64,000 bases of DNA. Origin: Agrypnia vestita (lineage: Eukaryota; Arthropoda; Insecta; Trichoptera; Phryganeidae). Shown here piece after piece: positions 56,091 through 64,000 of this stretch. The stretch lies in NCBI GenBank assembly GCA_016648135.1, contig JADDOH010010114.1, positions 1 through 64,000 on the forward strand. The letters are read 5' to 3'. Numbering within the stretch: position 1 is the stretch's first letter; each line of letters begins with the position of its first letter. Below the pieces are notes generated by a model. It did not search any database, had not been told where the DNA came from, and was given only the letters and a program-made list of their open reading frames with translations. The position numbers and the translations under genes were made by a program.

Positions 56091-56290
56091 GACAGCCGGC
56101 GCTCCCCCGAGCCGTGACGCTATTACCGAGCCGCCCAGCCTCCCGCGGGTGCTGTACCAACTTCACAGAGATGAAATCGTGTTATCCGCGCTGCCCGTGT
56201 TCAGAGTCGCCCGCCGCACCTGTCGCTCTGGCTCAGGGCGGCCTTCCGGTCCGCTGGCATTGAGTCATCGAGTGGAAGATGCTTTGTGAC
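56091..56290. other. GC-rich patch beside the LINE
   Basis: CCGCCCAGCCTCCCGCGG-type sequence, open in part on both strands where it fuses with the LINE frames. No domain recognised. Confidence 0.3.
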
Positions 56291-56609
56291 AACCCGGCGG
56301 ACGACCATTAATCAGTTTCGAAACGTTTTATTCGTTTAAAAAATATTAATCCTCATATCTCTATGTACGTATGTACGTGTGTGTGTGTGCGGGTAGGTTT
56401 ATACCTGTGGCGTGCAGCGCATACAAGTAAAAAAGCTGTGCATTAGTTAAGATTCCGGGAAACAAATATTAATTAAATAATCTTTATCTTGAGAAAAAAA
56501 TTCTAGCCGTAATTCGTCCTACGGCTAGAAGTTTTATTTCCGAAGTTTCTGTACCTAACTTCGTGTCAATTGTCAATTTATGTCACTTGTTTGCACCCAA
56601 TAAATTTCT

Positions 56610-57055
56610 TTCATAGATCTAGTCAATGTTAAAAAACATAGAGAAAACACTGACTTAATCACCATATTCAAAATATTAAATGGCCACACTGATGTGCCTT
56701 CGTTACTGGGCCAAATAAAATTCAATATCCCTCCCCGTAGACTCAGAAATATTGAAGTGTTGTTCCTTATCATAGAACCAATTATGGATTCCATGCTCCC
56801 ATGTCACGGTTATGTCATCTTATAAATTCAAGACAGGATCTGGACTTCTTTGATGTAAGTCTGTTCAGATTCAAACAATCTCTGATTAGATACTCTAGAT
56901 CTTGTCTCCAACTTGTTAGTACTTTTCATTTGTCCTTGCTTTTCTTCAAATTGCTATAACTTTTGTTCTCTTATATTTTATGTTGTTAATATTATGTAAT
57001 ATATTTTATTGGAATATATCCGTTAATTTCAAAAATAAATTAATAAAATAAAAAA
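56610..57055 (+). pseudogene. LINE protein C-terminal fragment and 3' UTR
   Basis: The plus strand encodes R-E-N-T-D-L-I-T-I-F-K-I-L-N-G-H-T-D-V-P, then I-P-P-R-R-L-R-N, the D-L-x-x-x-(Y/F)-K-I-L-N-G pattern of jockey/CR1-like LINE C-termini. Stops follow. It ends at an A-rich tail (AATAAATTAATAAAATAAAA) at about 57030-57055. Confidence 0.6.
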
Positions 57056-57596
57056 TAGTCAAGTCGAGAAAAACTCGTCCTGATCCATGTATTTTGACTT
57101 ATCTCTGTGTCTGCGATTTTTTGCAATAGACAAGTAAATTTTTCATGGAATAGCGTATTTCTTCGAAAGGTCTTAGGCCAAGTGAGAACTGCGCGCACGT
57201 CACTTTCAGAATTTTTTTTTTTTTTTAAATTCCACCCAAAACTTTTTGTGTTTTCTATAGTGAACGTTCATACCATCTGTCAAATCATTGTGATTATTTA
57301 CGATGACATTGCCATTGATGATATCATAAAATGTTTGATTTATTTTTGTGAAAATTTGTATATCTGAAATTAGTATTATTCCCTATTTAATTATATATAA
57401 ATCGTCTTCGAAATATATTGAATTTTTTTTTCCTGTAATACCTAAATATAAAATATTTATTTATTTAGAAAATTTTGTTTGCAATACTTCCTTTATAGTG
57501 CAGTTATTTTTGAGGATTGGAGCTAATCAGAATAGTTCATTATATACAGTTAAAAATAAAAAAAATGTATACCTATACCCTTATAGGTTTATGGGT
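57056..57596. other. Unassigned AT-rich sequence
   Basis: Long AT-rich frames (57107-57367 and 57348-57872) are low-complexity, and the second runs into a repeat; neither is supported as a gene. Confidence 0.35.
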
Positions 57597-57880
57597 ATAC
57601 AGGGTTATTGGGAAAACATTAATAACCTCGCAGAACTATATTTCTGCCTTGATTATGAGTCGAAAATGTTCAAGCTATCATTATTAATGGTTATGAAGAT
57701 ATGCGACATCAAAGTTTGCATTTTTTTTCAATATTTCTGTCTTATTTTTTGTAAAACACTGGCCTATCATTACAGTTACTTATATCGATTACGAAAAATT
57801 CATTGGTTTCAATACAAGTTAAATAAAATGATAAGAACCCTGAAAAATTTCCAATTGGAATTGGAAGGTTAATAAATAAA
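57597..57880 (+). repeat. Partial copy of the ACAGGGTGT TIR family
   Basis: TATACAGGGTTATTGGG, CTGCCTTGATTATGAGTCGA, CAATATTTCTG-CTTATTTTT and AATAAAATGATAAGAACCCT follow 8410-8660 closely. The right end is missing. Confidence 0.7.
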
Positions 57881-58039
57881 TAGAACACATAACTCTTCAA
57901 GGAAACATAATTCATTTGTTCAACTTGAATGTACAATTTAAATTAATCTTAGAAATTTATTCTGACTTTTTTTCCAATTTTTGTTGATGAATAAAGTTAC
58001 CAGTTATTCCTGTTAAGCGATGTTCCACTACAGGAATAT

Positions 58040-58440
58040 TAGAACAATGAGAAATATAAATTTAGAACAGCCACAGTGAGCTCACTGTGACATACATAAT
58101 TCCTGTCCAAAAAAGCCATTACCCAATTAGGTCATCCCTGTTCACCCGACTTGGCCCCTTGTGATTTCTGGCTATTTATAAAATTGAAAACTGCACTGAA
58201 GGGTTAAAGATTTTCCAATTTGTTTTCCAATTGTTCCAATATTGATAAGCAATAGAATTTGGTACAACTTTCTGGATAATGTCGAAGTAAGGATGTTAAA
58301 GCACAAAGGGGAATAATCCTTCGATTTTTTGGTGAAGGCATTCCAATGATGTGTTGTGTACTGATATCTGCTGAAAACAAATTTTCAAGGACACAGCTGA
58401 TGGCATCAGGCGTTTCTAAACGGTCGTGAAAACAAGAGAA
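58040..58440 (+). pseudogene. Mariner-family transposase fossil
   Basis: In one frame the sequence reads F-L-S-K-K-A-I-T-Q-L-G-H-P-C, then S-P-D-L-A-P-C-D-F-W-L-F and K-L-K-T-A-L-K-G before a stop. S-P-D-L-A-P-C-D-F-W-L-F is the motif around the third catalytic Asp of one mariner lineage; the intact element at 44473 has P-T-D-Y-H there, so the two are different lineages. Stops flank it on both sides and no terminal repeats are obvious. Confidence 0.8.
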
Positions 58441-58539
58441 TATTTTAATTTATTTAATTTACTAGCTATAAATCGTCAAAAATGACGCATTTTTATTTTA
58501 TATATTTCGGACGCCAGTTAAGACCGTACGCTATCTAGA

Positions 58540-58720
58540 GTAGAGAAGCGTCTTGATAACATTAGCGAGGAACATTATTAAAAAGAGAATTATGCTTCTT
58601 TTGCTTCTTGTACCTCATTATTATATTCTACCTCAATATTATTTGAGCCACCTGGTAGCATTAGTGAAGGAGCATTGTTTCATAGTGCATTATATATTTT
58701 GATTAATGATTAATACCAAT
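58540..58720 (+). repeat. Degenerate relatives of the 16100-16520 tandem repeat
   Basis: CTTGTACCTCATTATTATAT, GAGCCACCTGGTAGCATTAG and GTGCATTATATATTTTGATT match the order of landmarks at 16385-16500. Confidence 0.55.
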
Positions 58721-59144
58721 GGCATATGCGATATACTAATGGATGCATATATTAGTTTTAATTTTAATATATTGTCTTATTTTTAAGTACTTAATATTAC
58801 AGGTAAATAAGTTATATTACATTCACAAAAAATGTCGTCTATACCGTTTTATGATTTATTTTTGAAATTAAAAATTAATCGATCTTTCAATTTCTGCACA
58901 TTGAATGGGACCCACTTTCTTATCCAGGATCATTTTATGAGCAAAACTATCGGCCCTGCTCATTCGTCGCCTGGTTGTCATTTTTAACACTAATAGCAGG
59001 ACCTTGCCCCCCCGCACTGGTCGGAAAAATCAGTTTACTACAGTATAATAATATTTTTCTGTACATTTAGTTACTACAAACATAAAACTATGAGTATAAA
59101 AGCAATGGTACCAATATCCAAAAAAAAAAAGTGTTGAATGACGT
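58721..59144. other. Unassigned
   Basis: AT-rich; nothing recognised. Confidence 0.35.
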
Positions 59145-59289
59145 CACCGAGGATTACTAATTTTAAATGTACTGAATTCTAGGCTTTTTGTATCTATCCT
59201 ATCCTTCCAAAACCACGTTTCCTATTTTATAGGCTATGTGTCCTATAAAATCTCGAATCTAGTACATTATAAATTAGTAATCCTCGGTG
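59145..59289. mobile_element. Short hairpin MITE
   Basis: The ends CACCGAGGATTACTAATTT and AAATTAGTAATCCTCGGTG are perfect inverted repeats of 19 bp; pairing continues with ATGTACT / AGTACAT. An inner pair (TTTTATAGG / CCTATAAAA) gives a second stem. Total 145 bp, non-coding. Confidence 0.85.
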
Positions 59290-59357
59290 TCTGCATTAAA
59301 TTATTTTAGGATATTCCTGCCTTTGCTTTTATACGCCACATTTAATAAATTAATATA

Positions 59358-59520
59358 TGAGCAGCTTATTGATCTTGTGGTTAAGACTTTTGCCAGCTAA
59401 CCCATTAGTCCTTGGTTCGAGCTCCATTCTAGGAGATCAACACGTTAGTCTAGTACAAGCGTTTATCTTTATTTGAAAACAGTAAGAAAATATATCCATG
59501 TATGTCTTTTTTTATTTATT
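59358..59520 (+). mobile_element. tRNA-derived SINE (family 1), diverged copy
   Basis: GAGCAGCTTATTGATCTTGT, the B-box-like TGGTTCGAGCTCC, then GTACAAGCGTTTATC and an AT-rich tail. Confidence 0.7.
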
Positions 59521-60182
59521 TAATATTTTATATATATTTAAATATTTTAATAAAATATTATACCGTAAATAAATCTACGTAAAAAATACTACCCCCTTTA
59601 CTTACGTTAAAATATGCAGCGCGCCCGTTCAAAGGTTAAAAACACACAGACATATAAGTCTAATATTAGTTATTAATTTTAGATGGTTATCGAGGTGACA
59701 AGAAAAATGCATGGAATAAAGGGAGAATGGTAACCAAATATTTTTACTATATTATTTTCATATATCTTTCTAATTGATTCATCTAATATGTAGCTTGTAC
59801 CAATGACGCACTTTAAGGAGTTATTAAATGTTGTTGGTAGATGTCGTACAAAAACTCCAAATTACACTTGGCTTCCTGCTTCATTATGAGGAGATAATAA
59901 TAGGTGCATTTTAGAGTAATACAGGACCAGCAAAAATAAATAAAAGATCAAAGCGGAGATGTAGGAACGGAAGTAGAATTAGAGTCCGTAAATAAAATCT
60001 CGCGACGTTTACTTGAAGCAATTTATTTTTATCGCAGTATTGTTTCCGGTGTCCATTCTAAGACATATTTTAGTCTCTACCATAAACAGCGCTCCCTATA
60101 TACTTTCTATTATGTGTGCGGACTATAATTTTTTTTATAAAAATAAATTATTATGTCGCTCGAAAAAATACAGATCTAATTG
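59521..60182. other. Unassigned, with a SINE family 3 tail near 59690-59780
   Basis: AATGGTAACCAAATATTTTT and ATATCTTTCTAATTGATTCA resemble the SINE family 3 tail at 34990-35040. Confidence 0.4.
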
Positions 60183-60222
60183 AGAAATGATTATCTATAT
60201 AGATATATAGATAATCATTTCT
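60183..60222. repeat. Perfect 40 bp palindrome
   Basis: AGAAATGATTATCTATAT and its complement ATATAGATAATCATTTCT lie next to each other around a central AGAT. AT-rich and without spacer sequence. Confidence 0.8.
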
Positions 60223-60419
60223 AAATGGGTAAACCTTAAAGGTGTTTTGGTATGACTCATGCATAAATATACAGGTGTCCGGTGATCGGTGTCGGAGCCT
60301 TTAATATTATAAGATATGATCAATTTCATCGAGAAAACGAGCCATAATGAAATGGAAATGGTGCGTCATATTACTAATATCTACCTATGTAGAGTAGCGA
60401 AGGGAAAAGCTACATTTCA

Positions 60420-61075
60420 AAATGAAGACTACAACACACACACGTTCACCAGTTTGAAGACTACAAAGTGTACACTACAATTGTAGTAAAAACTACTTGA
60501 AGTGAAGTAATTGTAGTACTACGAAATGAAGTGAAGTAAATGAAGTGAAGTAAGTGAAGTGAAGTAATTGAGTGAAGTAATTAAGTAATTGAAGTGAAGT
60601 AATTGAAGTGAAGTAAATGAAGTAAAGTAATTGTAATAATAATGAAGTGAAGTAATGAAATGAAGTAATAGTGAAGTAAATTTTTAAATGAAGTTAAAAA
60701 AAAAAAAAAGGTCGACAACAATATTTATAAATAACGATATTTAAAAAAAAAAAAAAAAAAATCGCCAGCCAGATTTCTTCATTCGATTCCAAAAAATTTT
60801 AAAACCATGCGGGGGAGGGTTGTTACAGTTTCCAGAGATTTCTTCATATATCCAAAATTTCACGTAAAAAATGCACTATTTAAAGTACGTTTCTCATACT
60901 TTCGATAACTTTGAAGTGTATGTACTTTGTAGTGTTCGCTTTGAAATGAAGTGTACTATTTGAAGTTTATACTTTCAATAACTTTGGTGTTTGTAGTTTG
61001 TAATGTGCATCAAAGTGTGCGAAGTGTGCACTTCAATGTAGTGTAGTACTACATTGTAGTAGTGAGTAATGTAGA
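60420..61075 (+). repeat. GAAGTGAAGTAA-type simple-repeat region
   Basis: From about 60500 to 60690 the sequence is built of GAAGTGAAGTAA and shortened variants. After an A-rich spacer, 60890-61075 holds related words (TTTGAAGTGTA, AATGAAGTGTACT). The palindromes ACTACAATTGTAGT at 60475 and TAGTACTACATTGTAGTA near 61035 mark the two ends. Confidence 0.8.
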
Positions 61076-62092
61076 GGTCCTAAATATCAAAGATATCTCA
61101 TTTCAAAGATAAAACTTTAAGTATTTCACCAAAATTTAAAAAAAGGTTAAAAAAATACGAAAAAAACATGTTTTTTTTGACACATAGATTGACATTTGAC
61201 ATATTTTGTTGATGGGATTGGCATTTGCATTGTAGAGAATCATAATGGTGGAGTTTCTAAAAAAATATTTTATTTTTTCACTTCTAGTCTCGAGAAAATA
61301 AGAATTTCTCATCGACAGGCGAAGGCAACATAAATATAATTAAATATTTTTAATAATCTATACATCTCTCTCATTTTTATACCATGGGCCCCATATAAAA
61401 AAAGAAGAATGATATAATCATAGCAAAGCTCTCAGCGGTTGCCCCATAAATTAATTACACATAATTCTTTCCCGATTTTGGAACTTCATCCCATTAGAGT
61501 CCAACAGGTCAATCGTTAAAATATATACGTATAATGTATGCCAATTCATACTATAGATTTTTTGTCTTTTTTAGCGCTGTTCTTTTAATAAAATCTTTAA
61601 ATTAATTACATTATTGTAACGAGATTCTAAAATCATGAAAAACTGCACATAATCAAAGTTTTGCCAACAATTCAGACGTGTTTGAATAATTTGGAAGCCG
61701 GTAGAACACAACAAAACATTCAAAAACTTTTTTATTTTTTGAAAAAAAAATACGAGACCGGGCTATAAAAATCACATTTGCATATGAAATTTTCAAAATA
61801 TATTACAGTTGAATATATTATAATATATAGTCAATTTCTCAACAAAAACTCTCATCTTTAAATTTGCTGTGTGTTAATAATTGTTCCCAATTTTATTTTG
61901 TTTGCTTGTTCGCCACATGCACTATACAAGCTTAATTGCTATGCAGAACATGTGCTAATTTTTAAATGATCGCGTTACAAATATACGCTACGATATATTT
62001 AATATACGCGTGTTGCTGTAGCAGGCTGAATACATTTTTAATTTGGGATATTGAAAATAAAATAAATGTCTTTGTTACTTCTTACTCCCTTT
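61076..62092. other. Unassigned AT-rich sequence
   Basis: Near 61470-61530, GGAACTTCATCCCATTAGAG and CCAACAGGTCAATCG match 7225-7270, a trace of the LINE fragment there. Otherwise nothing recognised. Confidence 0.4.
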
Positions 62093-62747
62093 ATATTAAC
62101 TCGTGGCGTCTGCTTGCTTGCCGTCAACAAAAACTTTGGATCGATTTTTGACTCTTTTCCCGTGATCCAATCGAGCTGAAACTTGGCAAGCAGACTCGTG
62201 GCAACGATCAAGAATATCTATCAAATTTTCGTTAAAATTTTTTAATAATTATAGTATAATTTCGGATTTTTAGATATTTTATTCGTTTTTTCAAATTGGA
62301 ATCATTAGAAAAGTTTGATTAGCAACGTCGCGGAATATTTTCTAAATTTGAATTACTCCGTCGGTATAATAGGTACATCACTACGAATTTCGAAAATTTA
62401 CAAAACAACTGGTTCACAGATGACAGCAAAATTGTTTTTTTTGGGAAAAAAATCAAATAATATTTTATTTCTTTTAGATTTCTGCTTAGTTTTGAAGAAT
62501 TCTACATTACTCAAATCTGATTCTGACTAAATCATTTGACGCTGGAAATTCATAAGGTACGATATTGATGATAATTGAATCTATCAAAATATTGACATCT
62601 CAAAATAACTGACATTATAGAAATATATTAAATTTCTGTAAGTTTAGTGTTATGTTATATGTTTTAATTCGTCTTTAATTGTTGTTATATTTTACAAAGA
62701 AAGGGAGTATAGTAAAAACTTCGATTTTATGGGTTACTTTTTTTTTC
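62093..62747 (+). mobile_element. Family A repeat, copy 5, longest
   Basis: It starts TACTCCCTTTATATTAACTC, contains CCAATCGAGCTGAAACTTGG and GAATTACTCCGTCGGTATAA, and ends AAAGAAAGGGAGTATAGTAA followed by the ATTTTATGGGTTAC block. It faces copy 6 in inverted orientation 440 bp away. Confidence 0.85.
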
Positions 62748-63189
62748 AAATCCGCTAACTTACGAATACTTTTTCCGCTGTTGTAAGTCGCTCGCATTTT
62801 TATCGATTTCAGGGCTGATTATCCTTCTTTTTGGTTTCACTTGGCATTTGGTAACCCCGAGCTTGTCTGCATTTCGAGTATTGTTTGGTTGAAGTTTCGG
62901 CGGTCGAACAATAGGTGCATTTCCGGAATTTGAATTATCGATTGCTGGGCCGAAGCCTCCGCATCTCGCCCTCGCACAGGGGTCCCTCCGCCCTTCCGTG
63001 GGGTCCCGCCTCATTGCCATTCTGGCCGCGTGGTTTCGACGTTACGTCGGGGATGACTGCGACTCTTGGATCTGTCGTAAAAAGTTAGCGAGAAAACTTT
63101 GTTCGGATTAAGCTTTATATATATATGGCGCATTTTATGTATTTCGCCCATCCATTCCATCAAAAATTAATTATCAAAGTAATATTTAA
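62748..63189. other. GC-richer island between two inverted family A copies
   Basis: The minus frame 62760-63020 (86 codons, basic, R-R-D-P repeats) shows no known domain. The stretch 62830-63060 is GC-richer than either flank. It may be non-repetitive host DNA. Confidence 0.3.
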
Positions 63190-63712
63190 AAGAGTAACCC
63201 GTAAAAACCAAGTTTTTACTATACTCCCTTTCTTTGTAAAATATAACAACAATTAAAGACGAATTAAAACATATAACATAACACTAAACTTACAGTAATT
63301 TAATATATTTCTAAAATGTCAGATGTTTTTAGCTTGGATAAGACACTTCATGCTTTGAAGATTAAATTCTAAAAACATTTGTCAGTCAATTTAGATTTTC
63401 GACATTCGTACTGAAGTACCTATTATGCATACCGACGGAGTAATTCAAATTTAGAAAATATTCCGCGACGTTATCGGGCCGCCATAATCAAACTTTTCTA
63501 ATGATTCCAGTCTGAAAAAACCAATAAAATTTCTAAAAATCCGAAATTATACTCTTTTTTAACGAAAATTTGATAGATCTTCTTGATCGTCGCCACGAGT
63601 CTGCTTGCCAAGTTTCAGCTCGATTGGATCACGGAAAAGTTGAAAAGAAATCAATCCAAAGTTTTCATTGACGGCAAGCAAGCAAACGTCACGAGTTAAT
63701 ATAAAGGGAGTA
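63190..63712 (-). mobile_element. Family A repeat, copy 6
   Basis: On the plus strand it runs from GTAACCCGTAAAAACCAAG to GAGTTAATATAAAGGGAGTA. Similar to copy 4 through its whole length. It directly abuts a LINE frame at 63714. Confidence 0.85.
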
Positions 63713-63713
63713 A

Positions 63714-64000
63714 AAACATAGAACCTTCTCTACAGATTTACTTTTTAAAGAAAGTAATGTACCAACATTAGACAGATTATACAAAAACACCCCAATTTTA
63801 CAAAAACATAAAGAAACATTCACTCAACAAAATATAAATACACCACAAACTCATAATACTCATAGTCATAGCCAAAGAGCGCAAATAGTGGGATGCTTAA
63901 ACATTCCTAAATATAACAAAACAGCCACACAACACCATTACACTTATCTAGGTGTCAAATATTTCAATAACTTACCAATGAATATTAGAACTGAAGAACA
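63714..64000 (+). pseudogene. LINE protein C-terminal fragment, open to the window edge
   Basis: The frame is open from the stop at 63711-63713 to the last base (95 codons) but lacks an early Met. It ends Y-T-Y-L-G-V-K-Y-F-N-N-L-P-M-N-I-R, the F/Y-x-Y-x-G-x-K-x-(W/F)-N-x-L-P pattern of jockey/CR1-like LINE C-termini also seen at 36599-36781. The upstream side is cut by the family A repeat; the rest lies beyond the window. Confidence 0.65.

Noticed and set aside
57348..57872. 174-codon open frame
   Set aside because: It is AT-rich, low-complexity and runs directly into the ACAGGGTGT-type repeat at 57597.
60500..60690. CRISPR-like array
   Set aside because: The units are short, variable and without spacers; this is eukaryotic simple-repeat DNA.

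Overview
The window is AT-rich nuclear DNA of an insect. A long degenerate TTAGG array (TTAGG is the ancestral insect telomere motif), a mariner element, several non-LTR (LINE) families, tRNA-derived SINEs and many short inverted-repeat elements all fit; the order cannot be fixed from sequence alone. Host coding sequence is very sparse. I can support one recognisable host exon, the first exon of a LIPT2/LipB-type octanoyltransferase gene on the minus strand (1636-1852), and one well-formed but unidentified internal exon on the plus strand (38324-38419). Nearly everything else is mobile DNA, its decayed remains, or unassigned intron/intergenic sequence.

Region 1-9 kb: LIPT2 exon 1 runs off to the left. 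About 120 bp upstream of its start lies a ~1.9 kb foldback element (1971-3910) whose long inverted arms enclose ~740 bp of TTAGG-like repeats. Then come LINE and mariner fragments, a SINE, and three inverted-repeat elements. Region 9-23 kb: a 632 bp inverted-repeat element, a 1.3 kb hAT-type element with a perfect 8 bp target duplication (13131-14427) that contains other repeats, an antisense LTR-like copy with TATA and initiator, and two copies of an unclassified ~550 bp repeat here called family A. Region 23-34 kb: several copies of one LINE family ('LINE-A', with TAAG/TTAG-repeat 3' tails), one carrying a PIF/Harbinger-like MITE, plus more family A.

Region 34-44 kb: tRNA-derived SINEs, elements with hammerhead-ribozyme-like motifs, the unidentified exon, an RTE-like LINE end interrupted by a small hAT-like MITE, and a 271 bp tandem duplication. 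Region 44-47.8 kb: a structurally intact mariner (44473-45764, 340-aa transposase with DD34D triad, 27/28 matching terminal repeats, TA duplication) inserted in a LINE 3' end, a GC-rich island, and an LTR-like copy split by an inverted-repeat insert. Region 48-64 kb: LINE-A and jockey/CR1-like fragments, a plus-strand LTR-like promoter copy, perfect palindromes, a mariner fossil, a GAAGTGAAGTAA-type array, and an inverted pair of family A repeats; a LINE reading frame runs off the right edge.

No rRNA gene, functional tRNA gene, CRISPR array or bacterial-type operon is seen. Most genes here do not act together; the shared theme is layers of mobile elements inserted into one another. The points most worth following are the foldback element with a telomere-like core, the repeated hammerhead-like motifs, the six family A repeats, the intact mariner, and the unidentified exon.
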